Shown: piece by piece, positions 12,083-23,700 of the stretch | Position numbering within the stretch: the stretch's first letter is position 1 | Layout of the letters: every line of letters starts with the position of its first letter | Source of the DNA: Viola odorata | Lineage: Eukaryota > Streptophyta > Magnoliopsida > Malpighiales > Violaceae | Length of the DNA stretch: 64,000 bases | Reading direction: 5' to 3' | Assembly: GCA_963691705.1 (NCBI GenBank) | Contig: OY829538.1 | Coordinates: 17,510,443 to 17,574,442 of the forward strand | Program-made: the position numbers and the translations under genes | Notes under the pieces: generated by a model | Databases searched by the model: none | What the model was told of the DNA's origin: nothing | What the model saw: only the letters and a program-made list of their open reading frames with translations

Positions 12083-15000
12083 TTAATTTAAATCTGCAAG
12101 TACAAAAGGCGCGATCGCCTTGGGGCATTCCCCTATCCATACATTTCCTAAACCGGAAATTAAAGCCATTTGGCTCAACTCATGTGCGGGAACATTCGTA
12201 TTCCGCTTAGTGTGCGTAAAGGAGCAACTACGAAAAGTAGACGCCAGCCGTGCCACTTCCTCCAGGACCAAACCCGTATAGGTTACAGGGAACTCTTCGT
12301 TGGTCAGGCCCAAGATGTTTTGCGGGCAATCCGACTCAACGATTACCCTTTCACATCCCCATTGCCTAGCCTGCGTAAGAGCGTCTCTAAGCGCCAGAGC
12401 CTCCGTTGTTGGCGCGTCGGTCTTATGTGGAAGGAAAATGACCCCTGAGAAGATCGGCCCACCTGTTCTGTCTCGAGCTATGAAACCCAGTCCAGTCCCG
12501 AAATTCCCGACCGCTGCATCAGTGTTAACCTTGACCATCCCCGGAGGGAGAGGCAACCACCTCGGGTCGATGTGTTGGCATACAGGAGAAGGGGGCTTCT
12601 GTGGCGGACGCCAGGCCTCCTGAAAATCTGTCAACAACTTCCCACCCCTAAGGACCACCTCCTGGGTTGATTCGTCTCGTTGGCAGAAAATCCTATTGTT
12701 CCTTGAAGTCCACATCGACCAAAGGGTAGAGATCAAAATTGTGAGACTCGGTTCATCCAGAGACGCCCTAGCTGCTACAAGCCACTCAATCCCAATTCTC
12801 CCCGTGAAGACCTGGAACTCTACCCTAGAAGTCAAATTTTGCCCATACCCCAGCCGCGAAAGGGCAAGACAACAATAAGTGTGGATCTGACTCTACCTCC
12901 TCGTTACAACAGGGGCACACCGGATCCACCAGAACTCCTCTCCTTCCCAGGTTTACTCTAGTCGGGAGGGATCCATTGCCTAGCCTACACATGAAGTTTT
13001 TAAACTTTGGGGGGATAGTTAGATCCCAAAGGTGTTTTCACCAGCCTCTATTCGAGCTCTGGTAATCCTGGGTGACTAGCGACGTAAGACTGTGGTACCC
13101 ACCGCGGACAGAATACTTCCCATGTGTAGTGCCTCTCCACACAAGAGTATCATTCGCCACATCCCGACTAAGTGGTGGGCTTAAAATTTCCGATACTTCT
13201 TGCGGCAGAAAGAGTTGCTCCACAAGGCCAGTCCTCCAACATCGTCGATCCCGATCTATAAGCTCGGCCACTATTGCCTCCTCATCTAGCACGGACACCG
13301 GTGCTGCGATCATTCCGTTTACCGTTGAAGGCAGCCAAGGAACCTTCCAGATCCGTATCCGCTCCCCATTCCCCACCCGCCATAAACAACCCTTCTGAAG
13401 GACCTCTCGCCCAGCCATAGCGCTCCGCCAAACATAACTAGGGCGATATCCCACCCCGGCCTCTAAGAAGTCTGATCGGGGGTAATACCTCGCTTTCCAG
13501 ATTTGGGAGAGTAACGAGTGCGGGTGTTTATGCAAGTGCCAACCCTGCTTAGCAAGCAATGCTAGGTTGAAATCCTGAACTTTCCTGAAGCCTAATCCTC
13601 CCACCTCCTTTGATCTACACAACTTATCCCAGGAAACTCAGTGCATCTTGCGTTCATCCGAGGTTCCCCCCCACCAGAATCTCCTAGTAGCCTTCTCGAT
13701 CTCTTCACATATGGAGATTGGGTTTTCAAAGCAGCTCATCATATATGTAGGGATGGGTTGGATGACTGATTTAATCAGTACTTCTCTCCCTGCCTGAGAT
13801 AATTTCTTCTCTTTCCACCCCTAGTCTCTTACAGACCCTATCTCGGATCGATGCAAACATTCCCTTTTTGGCTCTACTAAAAAAAACTGGAAGCCCTAAA
13901 TATTTCTAATGAGACTCCGTTCCCACCATGCCTAATCTTCCTGAAACTCGCGTTCTAGCATCTTGGCCGACGTTCTTGCTGAAGCAAACCTCTGATTTGT
14001 CTAAGTTAACCTTCTGACCAGAAGCCTTCTCATAGTCCTTCAGAACCGAACTGATGACCCCTGCCTCCTCCTCAGTTGCTTTTGCAAAGATGAGACTGTC
14101 GTCTGCATAGAACAGATGGCTGACCTCCGCGCTACCTCGACAGATTTTGTAGCCATGAATCTTGTTAGTCGAGGTTGCAGCTTGGAGCATCGCCGAGAGG
14201 CCCTCTGCGCAAAGGAGGAACAAATAAGGGGACAGGGGGTCCCCCTGCCGAAGACCCCTCCCCGGGAAGAACGTAGGACTAGGGGCTTCATTAAGAAGGA
14301 TGGCATATGAGACAGATGTAACGCAACGCATAACCAGTGATGTCCATCGAGATGAGAACCCCACACGGGACATGATCGCCTCTAAAAAATTCCACTCAAC
14401 TCTGTCGTAGGCCTTACTCATATCTAGCTTGACGCTCATCCACCCGAGGCCAGAGCTCTTGGAGTTCATCCCATGGAAAATCTCCTGGGCTATCAGGGCG
14501 TTATCTGTAATGAGTCTTCCAGGAACAAAAGCACTCTGGTTCTCCGCCACTATACTCGGTAGAATCTTCTTCAGGCGATTTGCCAACACTTTGGTAATCA
14601 ATTTGAAAACGACGTTACATAGGTTGATTGGTCGAAATTGGGAGCACTTGGAAGGTTTTGCTACTTTAGGAATAAGGGTGATGAAGGTGTGATTAAGGTA
14701 GCTGGGGTCCTCCCCATCATTTAAAATTCCAAGAACCGCTTTACAAACAGGGTTTTCAAGAAAAGACCAAATTTTTTGAAAAAAAAGCAGAGGCATTCCA
14801 TCCGGCCCGGGGGCCTTAGTGGGATGCATCTGCTTCAAAGCTTTTAAAACTTCATTTTTTGTAAAAGACTGGTCGAGACACAAGTTCATGGAATTGGAAA
14901 CGCGGGGGGTGATAATTTGTAAAACATTTGAAGAAAGGTCACTACCTCCAGAAGAGAATAATGACTTATAGTACTCTAGGAATGTCCCTTCTACTTCTTC

Positions 15001-16178
15001 ACGAGACTCCTTCCAACTACCCGATTCATCCTGAATTCTTTCAATAGTATTCTTCTTCTTCCTCTAAGAAGCTCGAGCATGGAAGAATTTAGTGTTACTA
15101 TCACCCTCTTCAAGCCAAAGGACCCGTGAGCGTTGTTTCCACATTACTTCCTCCCTATGGATTAATTCCTCAATCTCTTTGCTAACTTGCTCAATTTCAT
15201 CTAGGGTGGGGTCCGACACTGGCTGATTCTGCAACCAACCCAATTTTTCTCTCTTGTCAACAATGGATCTGTGTACGTTCCCAAACACCTCCTTACTCCA
15301 CCTTGTAAGCTTCGACCCATAGAGCCGTAGACGCTGGTCAAGCGGGTCGCTAGACCCCTGAAACTCCATCCCAGACCACATCTCCTTAACAAACTCAAAA
15401 CACGAATCCTCCCTAAGCCATGCCGCCTCAAAACGAAACATTTTACCCTTAGGTGCCCTATCGACTGTAGGTGTCAACTTAATCTGTATAGGGCAGTGGT
15501 CTGATCCGAAACGGGGGAGATGGTGCACTGTAGCTTCAGGAAAACAGCTCATCCACTGCTCATTCGCCAACCCCCTATCGAGTATCTCCATTATAGTTCC
15601 GGTTCCCCGTTGGTTATTGCACCAGGTAAACTTGGGCCCCGAGAAACCGAGGTCAATCAGGTTACAGTCGTCAATCGCGCACCGAAAAGCATCCATCTCG
15701 TTGAAACTCTTATTTGTGCCTCACATTTTCTCATGTCCCCACAACACCTCATTAAAATCCCCAACACAGAGCCACGGGAGGGCGCTCTTGTCCTGTCTTG
15801 ATCGGAGCATATCCTAGGTTTTGTGTTTATCCGCCCTACTCGGCCATCCGTATGTCCCGTAAATCTCCAAGGGGGGTCATTTGATAGACCATTCAGTAAT
15901 TCAACATCAATACAATGTGCGTCGGGATATAACACATTCACAGAGATATCCTTTCTGCACATCAGAGCCAACCCACCCCTCCTAGTATCCCCTTCACAAG
16001 CAACCGCAAGCACATAAAGAAAAGACCATTTATTATTAAGAGTGCGAAACTCGCTTTCATACTGCTTCGTTTCAGACAGAAAAACTAAAGAAGGAAACTC
16101 TTATCCTAGCAACTTCGTGAAAGTTGCCACTGCCTGAGGGTTCCCAAGCCCTCGACAGTTCCAAAACAAGAGACTCAT
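12083..16178 (-). pseudogene. LINE ORF2: endonuclease/reverse transcriptase/RNase H
   Basis: Encodes the enzymes for target-primed reverse transcription. It starts at the ATG at 16178-16176 (MSLLFWNCRGLGNPQ, the usual start of the APE-type endonuclease). The endonuclease continues to about 15,060, including GSDHCPI at about 15,500. It has an internal TAA soon after the start (after TKLLG), and its middle is split over two frames near 15,660-15,720. The reverse transcriptase at 14,889-13,906 is well preserved: the KAPGPDGMP fingers motif, VKLDMSKAYDRVEW, GLRQGDPLSPYLF and the catalytic FYADDSLIF. The zf-RVT region (13,622-12,840) and an RNase H domain (12,835-12,083, with VNTDAA and a later ALRDAL helix) follow in different frames. 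The frame breaks make it non-functional as it stands. Confidence 0.85.
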
Positions 16179-16352
16179 GGCTCTGGGCGGGGTTGCTCAG
16201 CAACCGCCGCCGGACTCGTAGCCTCAGCCGCATCCCCATGCACTGCTCTCTTCTTCCTGTGCAAAAAGGACGACGGACCCCCATTATCACCGTCATTTAG
16301 GTCATCCCCTCTTCTCTTCCCAGTAGTTGTGTCTTGGGAGCGTGGTCCTATG

Positions 16353-16878
16353 CATAGTTATCAGAACCGGACCGGACAGCGAACCGTTTTCGCCAATTTG
16401 GTGGTTCAATCGGATTGAACCGGGTTCGACCGGATTGTAGATGCTGGTCCGTCCGGAACCGTTTACACATTAAACCGGTAAATCTTAGACGATAAAACCG
16501 GATTAAACCGGATTGAACCGGCTGGTTTTTACTGTAGCATTTTATAATATATCAAAAAATATTATTAAAATTGAAAAAGTTCAAAAACGACGTCGTTTTG
16601 GTTGCCTCTCTGATGGGCTGGCCCATGCTTGTAATGGGCCGGCCCATCAAATTTTCAAAAAAAAAAAAAAAAAAAAACCAAAACGACGTCGTTTTGGTTT
16701 GGCTCATCAAACCGGCCGGTTCAACCCGGTTCACCGGTTAGGTAAAAACCGACCAGTTTGACCGGTTGAACCCGGTTCACATCCTTATCCGGTCCGATAG
16801 CTGAATCGGACCGGAAACTTGAAAAACACCGGTTGAACCGGACGGACCGGCCGGTCCGGTCCGGTTCTGATAACATGG
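16353..16878. mobile_element. hAT MITE nested in LINE ORF1
   Basis: A 526-bp element with inverted ends CATAGTTATCAGAACCGG and CCATGTTATCAGAACCGG (complement), flanked by a perfect 8-bp duplication GTCCTATG at 16345-16352 and 16879-16886, diagnostic of hAT insertion. The interior is rich in CCGGTT/AACCGG and carries two copies of the palindrome AAAACGACGTCGTTTT on either side of an A19 run. It postdates the LINE. Confidence 0.92.
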
Positions 16879-17364
16879 GTCCTATGTCCCTATGTCGCGG
16901 CACACTCTTTCGAGCTGTGTGAATCACCTTGGCAAAGCGACAGACCGAGGGCTTGTGTCGAACCCTAGTTAAATCCACATGTTGTTGAGCCCTATTAATT
17001 AGCTTAGAAGAGTTAAAAATAGACCGTGTATCATTTAAATCCGACAAAATAGGAGAAAAAGGATGAGGAATTTCCTCTGGATCCTCTTCTGGATCCTCCT
17101 CTTCTTCTTCTACCAAAACAGCAGCAGAATGAGCCATTGGGCCCTCCAAGCCCGCTCCCAGGCCAGCCAAAGGGGCATGTCTGCACCCAGCAAGCGCGCT
17201 GGGCCGAGAGGGAGCCAGCGGCCCAAGTGCCGCGCGTGGCCCCAGCGCGTCCCTCTTCTCCAGCAGGCTCTGGTGCTAACGGCCCAAGCCCAGGAAGGCT
17301 CGCCCCAGTCCGGACGCCAACAGCACGAGCCCCAACCATCTGGGCCTCTCCAGGCGTGCCCGGC

Positions 17365-18266
17365 TGATACGATCCAGCCCATCGTCGCACAAGCCCAGCA
17401 GCAGCAGCCTCCTTTCCAAGCCCAGCCCACTGTCGCACGCAGCAAGCAGCAGCCAAGCTGCCTCCCAAGCGACATCGTCCAGCAGCCCACGTGGCCTCCC
17501 AAGCAGCGTCGCCCCACGTCCACGCAAGACCGCATGACGTGGCCCACTAGCGCCTTCACGGCCCACTCGCCCATCAATCCACACAATTCGGCAAAAGCTT
17601 TGCAATTCGGCAAAAGCATTTTTTAAAGCTTGGATTTCCAAGCTATAAATAGATGTGTTTATTTTCCTTTAAAACTTGCTTTTTGATCATTGATGAACCT
17701 CATACTTAAAGCCAATTTCTAGTTAAATTTCTTGTTTTCTTAGTTTCTTTCTTTCCCTAAATTTCTTGTAAACTTTCGATCTTAAGCTAGCAAATTCATT
17801 GCAAGTTTGAGTTCGATATTTCAAGTATATTCAATATAGAAAGGTTGCTCGTTCTTCGTTAACGAGAGGGTTTTCTTGAATTTACTTGTTCATATTATCA
17901 TCCATATTTCACTTCTAAAATTCCCGATTCAGGAACCATTAATCTTGAATTAAAATTCCCTTATTTGTCCATACACCTTTCTAAAATTCATACATCTTTC
18001 CATTACAAATTCCCGCTGCGCCTAACTCCTGAAGTCATCAATCCTTCATCCATCAATCATCCGAGCCATCCCCAATCGAGACTAGTTCCTTGCAATTCAT
18101 GCGGTCGTGCGTGGACGTGGGGCGACGCTACTTGGGAGGCCACGTGGGTTGCTGGACGACGTCGCTTGGGAGGCAGCTTGGCTGCTGCTTGCTGCGTGCG
18201 ACAGTGGGCTGGGCTTGGAAAGGAGGCTGCTGCTGGGCTTGTGCGACGATGGGCTGGATCGTATCA
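17365..18266. repeat. Inverted duplication with AT-rich spacer inside the LINE
   Basis: The arm at 17365-17537 returns as its reverse complement at 18097-18266 with few differences. Both encode the Ser/Ala-rich low-complexity part of LINE ORF1, one in the wrong orientation. The 559-bp spacer (17538-18096) is AT-rich, unlike the LINE, and contains GCTATAAATAGATG at about 17642 followed by pyrimidine-rich sequence, which resembles an LTR or promoter segment. No LTR ends or primer-binding site could be placed. A twin-priming inversion, or insertion of a foldback element, could both explain it. Confidence 0.75.
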
Positions 18267-19560
18267 CCGACCCACCTTTCCACAGCCCATCCGGCCCCTC
18301 CAGCCCAGCCCCTGCCCTTCCTCCTTGCATCAGCCCCAGCCCAGCCCTTGGCCTCCCGCTTTTCAACAGCCCACTTTGGTTATTAGCTAAATTAAAATCC
18401 TTAGTAATAGGATTTAAATCAACAGCCACTACCTTGTCCTTCCCATTAACCACGTCATGCGGCCCACGTCCAGTAAAGGAGCGAACTGACTGCAGGAGAT
18501 GGTTTTCCAGTAAACTTAAATCATGGCCATCTCCCTGCAACTGCTCCAATACCCCACCTTCTAGCACCACCTTTCTCAACCGCTCCACAACATGATCCAC
18601 TAATGATCCACCTCCACTGCCTCTCTCCTCAATTGCCGTGTCACATCCTCTCCCTGTTGGGCTCGAAACCGAGCTGTCAACGGGAATGACATTAACTTTG
18701 CTAGGTCCCGACCTCCAGGAAATAGAGTTTGCCCGAGAGTCCCCACTGACAAAAGACTTACTAGACTCACTGCCAAACCGATTGGGTTTAAAAAACTTTT
18801 CAAACGGGAGGGGCTGGTTTCCTAGGGGATCAATACTGAAACGAACTTTGCAGTTCTGATGGACGTGGCCCAAGATGCCACAGAAATAACAAACATTGGG
18901 CAATTTTTCATATTCCGCATTAATAATGATTTTCCTGCCCAGCGAATTAAAAAACTGTACCTCAGTCACCAGAGGGCGCTCCACATTTATCAGAATACGC
19001 ACTTTCACCCAACCTCTGAATTGATTGAGGTCATCCTCATCCACCGAGACGAAAGAACCCAACCTATTACCCGGATGTTCTCCTTGGTTCGTAGGTTTAG
19101 GGGAACGTCTTGAAGTCGAACCGAGAAAACAGATTGATTCAGCACGACTTCCTGAAGTTGCTCATCCCCAATAACCCTTTTTAGGATCACTAGGCTCCGA
19201 TTCCACAACCAGGGAGTTCGATCAAGCACTCGTACCAAGTCATCCTCTAGTTCGAACTGAAACAGAAAGTGGTTCGATGCCATTGTTGTAACCTGCATCT
19301 CCCCCAATAGGCACCATAGGGCCCTCATACGGTTAATAAATGCCCCAGTGGCTCCCGGAGTAAGCCCCCGATCCCCAAAAACTGACCTGAGTAGGAAGAA
19401 ACAATTCAGTTCAATACGGACATTCTCCAGCACCAAACACTCGGTATTCCCCTTCTCTGATTCCTCCCCGATCAAAGACCGCCCATTCTCGACATGGACA
19501 TTCCTAGGTAGTAGTCTAATCTCTTAAGGAAGAAACGAGTAAATAAAAGATTTAGGGAAA

Positions 19561-20496
19561 GGAAGAAAGTGATAGAGGAGGAAAGTTGAGGTTGCTTATG
19601 AAAAGGAGGGTACTGGACAATCTGACGATGCATAATTAACAATAAAGGAAAGGAACTTGATAAAGACTAGACTTCTACATGGGATAGGAAAGTACTATGG
19701 AATTAATGACTAGGGTTAAGCAAACGCCCAAATCAAACTAAATCAAACTAAATCAAATAACCAAGTGTGGGAGATCAGATAGTACGGGATAACTAGATAG
19801 AAAAACAGAATTTCAAATTCTAAAATGGAGATTAAAATTCAGAAATTAAAGAGTGAAAAAGTAAAAGTAAAGGTAACAAGGAGACTTACAGGAAGCCAAG
19901 ATTAAGATGAGGAGGATCTCTGCCACCACGGCTGGTTGATCTCATGAAGAGAATTTGAGAGCTTTTTTTTTTTGTTACCAAAATCACATCTTGATTATGT
20001 TTGATTCTATTTACTCAAGTATTTTTCTCTTCTATTATTAAAATTTTAATTATATATGTACATATTTTAAAAATTGTCACTCAAAAGTTTCCTCCCAGAA
20101 ACATTTTTAAAAATTTTATGTTCTTATTTAGGATGCCATAAAAAACGGTAAAAAAAAACTCTGTTGCTGATAATAGTGATAACCAATTTATTAAATTGCA
20201 ACTTTTTCTTTTATATTCATAAAATAGGTGGTCATGTAAAACTAATTTCAGCAATTCAGATGCGGTGAATCAAGTGAAACCATTTTTCATAATTTTTTTT
20301 TGTAATATCATACTTTTAGAAAATAAAATTTTAAATTTATTAATCATCTATGGTTAAAATTTATATGAACTTGATTTAACAAAGAAATATTTTCAACCAA
20401 TATTAGATAATTGTGGTTAAACGGTAAGAGATTTGTCTATTTTAATCAAGATATCGAGATCAATTCTTTAGAATGAAGTAAAAGTATAAAATTATA
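19561..20496. other. Intergenic stretch after the LINE
   Basis: No gene. The first 350 bp may include the 5' leader of the LINE. The remainder is AT-rich with no repeat or coding signal that I can support. Confidence 0.35.
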
Positions 20497-20707
20497 CTCC
20501 CTCCGGTCCAAATTAAACGTCGCGCACGCATCTCGAGGAGGCCGGATGGCTCACTATTTGTCCACGAAAAATTCCGTACTTTTTTTCGAACGTACGTTAA
20601 GGATTTGCGTACGTTCGAAAAAAAGTACGGAATTTTTCGGGGACAAATAGTGAGCCATCCGGCCTCCTCGAGATGCGTGCGCGACGTTTAATTCGGACCG
20701 GAGGGAG
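20497..20707. mobile_element. Near-perfect hairpin mariner MITE
   Basis: A 211-bp element made of two 100-base arms (20497-20596 and 20608-20707) around an 11-base loop. By eye the arms differ at only two positions. Ends CTCCCTCCGGTCC; TA at 20495-20496 and 20708-20709. It contains TTCCGTACTTTTTTTCGAAC and the TCACTATTTGTCC block shared with the elements at 1377 and 49070. The arm identity marks a recent or conserved copy. Confidence 0.93.
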
Positions 20708-23700
20708 TATTAGAAGAATCATTTTCTTTAAGATTAAATAGTGGTCAAACGATATCAGTTTTTCTGCTCGAATAAGGTTGGGAGAATACTGGTTAACTCG
20801 TTCGAAGAAAAGAAAAACCTTTTTAATAGACTTTTGAGCAAATTGAAAGCACATTAATTATATTAGAAAAAGAAATTTTTAGGAATGATGAATTTAGATA
20901 AAAGGTTGGACTCCATAGGCTTTTTTTAATTTAAAAACACAAGGGAATGATATATTGATATGGCGTGTACTATATTACAGTCATCATTGGCAAATGGCAA
21001 CCAATTATATGCTTTTGCTTCTGTAGCTGTAGAAAAGAACTCGTAAATTCATGTGTGCATACTTATTTGTTTTTTTAATCCTTTTTTTCTAGAAGAAAAA
21101 ATGATTTTACACAAGACCAATAAACTTTTTTTTTTGGGAGATAGTGGCTGTCATTATCGATATATCTAATTTTAGTATCAAAATCGAAATAAAAAAAAAC
21201 TGTTATTTTTTAATTTGTATATATTTCGATGTATGTCAATCAGATACCGATCGATATGACCATTATAGTCGATATATGTCATAAATATTAGTATAGTTTT
21301 GTCCCGATCTTAAACATTAAGAATAATAAAGAAAAAGGTATTCTTCTCTTTACTACCCATCGTATTAAACTAAATTGTACGAAGCATAAGAAAAAAGATT
21401 AACTATATTAGATGATTGTTTTGTTTTTTTGAAAGGTATATGGGTTACTTGTGTAATTGTGTGTAATGATATATATGCGTATAAAAATTACATGATATTG
21501 AGATATAAAATCGAGATCAGTATTTTAACTGAAACTGGTCTTCAGATACTCATCGGAATATGATTGACAACTTTAAATCAATCACCTAAACCGACTGGAA
21601 AATTATCTAACATATGTGGCCTTAGAATTAAGAAATAAGTTAAATTTTTTGAAAAAAAAGTTTCGGAAGTTTGAACAAAATATTGAAGAAGTAACAATTC
21701 TTATTTTTATTTTTTATTTATTTTTGGTAACAAGTTAAGCGCTAATTTAATTTAGTAGCCTAGGAAGAATGTAATATTTTATTTTATTTTTCTAGCAAAG
21801 TTACTTTTTTCCAAGTTTTTCTTTTCGTCTTGTATACGGTGAGAACAATTCGATTGAAGCATATGTTTAAAAAGTTGATTTTATTAGTAACATAATTTAG
21901 ACTCAAATTTCACCCGGATATAATATATATATTCACAGTTTTGAATTTGCATACCGAAAAAGTCCCTCCTCTTTGTTTATCCTAATCCCTGACTTTCACG
22001 TCCAAAAAGTGTATAAGAAATAAAATTCACTGATAAACCTGTCAGTTTTGAGAAAAATTATACTAGAATATAGAGTGTTAAGATTATGGTTATCATTCTC
22101 GTATCAATGAACCTCTCGATTGTTATGAAATATATTAATTTTGGTCAAAATATTGGTATCGGTTGGTATTTCAGTATCATATTTTTTTTATACATAATAC
22201 ATATAATTTACAAGCATTCAATACACTTTATTGTTTTTTAGCGGGGTTTGTCTATAATAAAAATGTTTGTATATACAATTTGATGGTATTTTGATCACTT
22301 TAAATGTCTATATTTTTTAGGTTATGATATCATTAAAATTATATCCAATGGCTAAAATACCCATTTTTATTTTTAGACCAACCTTTTTTAATATTAGGAT
22401 AAGACATACCATTTTGACTGGTATGTCTGGTATGAACCGATATAGAAATTGAGATGGTACAATATATATTTTTATCTGATTTTTAGTATTGAAATGAGAG
22501 GTCTGGCTATACCGTCCAGTATTTAACTGATATGACTGGTATTGCTTGATATATAAACTGAGATAGTGAAACATATTTTTTATCTTGTTTTTAGTATTGA
22601 AATAAACGTACTGACCGGTAGGTACTGACCGGTAGGGACGAAGCCAAAAAATTACCCTAGATTAAATAAAAAATTATTTAATAATTATAAATTAAGTAAA
22701 ATGAAAGAATTTTTTATTACACATCTTTAAAAAAAAACACTCAATATTCAATGCTAAAGTTACAGATTGTGATCCATCTAAATTAATTTATTATTCTAAT
22801 TCAGTTCGAACTACTAAATTAGTGAATTTGTTAGATAGGAGGACTCTCCGTCCTAAAAATGCAATTGTAATAGGAAACAAAATAAATTTGATATAATTAA
22901 TTTCGTGAAACTAACCCTCTAAACTTAACTTCATCTTATTTTGAGTGGGGTTAAATAATCAAAATATTTAATATTTATATTATTTTCCCCTATTTATCTT
23001 ATTAAATATGTTATATGCATAAATTTTATAAAAAAATCGTGGGTAATAAATAGAAAAGGCTAATAAATAAATAAATAATAAGAGGGGCAAATTAAATGGG
23101 TAAGAAAAAATGTAACAAATTTTATTTTTTAAAAAGAAGAAGAAATGTAATGTCCAAAATGGATGTCTCTAAAGAAATTACCCCCTCATCTTATAATTAA
23201 CCTAGCTAGATTTGCACCTACTAATTTATGGCTTCCCTTCCAAAAACACATGTTCTTATCAATAGGCTAAAAAAAGTTGCAATTAACATGTTATTCCAAG
23301 ATTTCTTACTCCAAAAATAGTTCAAAAAGATATATGTGGCCATTTGATTAATTATTATTGGATGTCACAACTTTTTTCCAATTAGGGATCATGATGTAAC
23401 ACAAACCCAAAATTACAATTATACATTATGTCACCATCCTTTCGTTTTTCACATGCAATTAGTCATTTACTACCAGTTGGAGAAAGATATGAAACCATCA
23501 AACCATCAAATGTCTTTATGTAGCTAGCGCATTGAATGATCTATAGGCCGTGCAAACTAAAATATCACGGGAAAATAAAGTTCATCTTTTAATGAGATAA
23601 AATATTTTAGAAAAATGGTGTGGGTTTAAACGCAAAATGAATAATATTATTTTATGTAGAGAAATTGGCGGAGTTTTACTTCCCTCAAAAATGGTAGCGA

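Larger units (their letters stand above)
16175..19500 (-). pseudogene. LINE ORF1: DUF4283 and CCHC zinc-knuckle protein
   Basis: The nucleic-acid-binding ORF1 of the LINE. The N-terminal DUF4283-like domain reads from about 19,500 to 19,060, then shifts frame. The next segment (19,062-18,097) holds the CX2CX4HX4C knuckle CYFCGILGHVHQNC and a long Ser/Pro/Ala-rich region. A 170-bp inverted duplication and an AT-rich spacer interrupt the low-complexity part (17,365-18,266). The C-terminus resumes near 17,170 with an acidic stretch and reads through the target site of a nested hAT MITE (16,353-16,878) to a TGA at 16,177-16,175. That TGA overlaps the ORF2 start in the tetranucleotide ATGA. Without the MITE and one copy of its 8-bp duplication the C-terminal frame is open. 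Confidence 0.75.
12050..19560 (-). mobile_element. L1-type LINE retrotransposon, decayed
   Basis: A minus-strand non-LTR element with the standard plant L1 layout: ORF1 (DUF4283-like domain and CCHC knuckle) followed by ORF2 (endonuclease, reverse transcriptase, zf-RVT, RNase H). A short A-run in the sense direction (T9 on the plus strand at 12054-12062) marks the likely 3' end just below the RNase H stop. The 5' boundary near 19,560 is an estimate, and no target-site duplication could be found. The element carries several frameshifts and stops, a nested hAT MITE at 16353-16878 and an inverted duplication in ORF1. Its GC content is clearly higher than that of the surrounding DNA. Confidence 0.88.

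Noticed and set aside
17063..17626. 187-codon plus-strand frame, Gln/Pro-rich
   Set aside because: It is antisense to the GC-rich low-complexity part of LINE ORF1 and extends into the inverted duplication, so it is a shadow frame.
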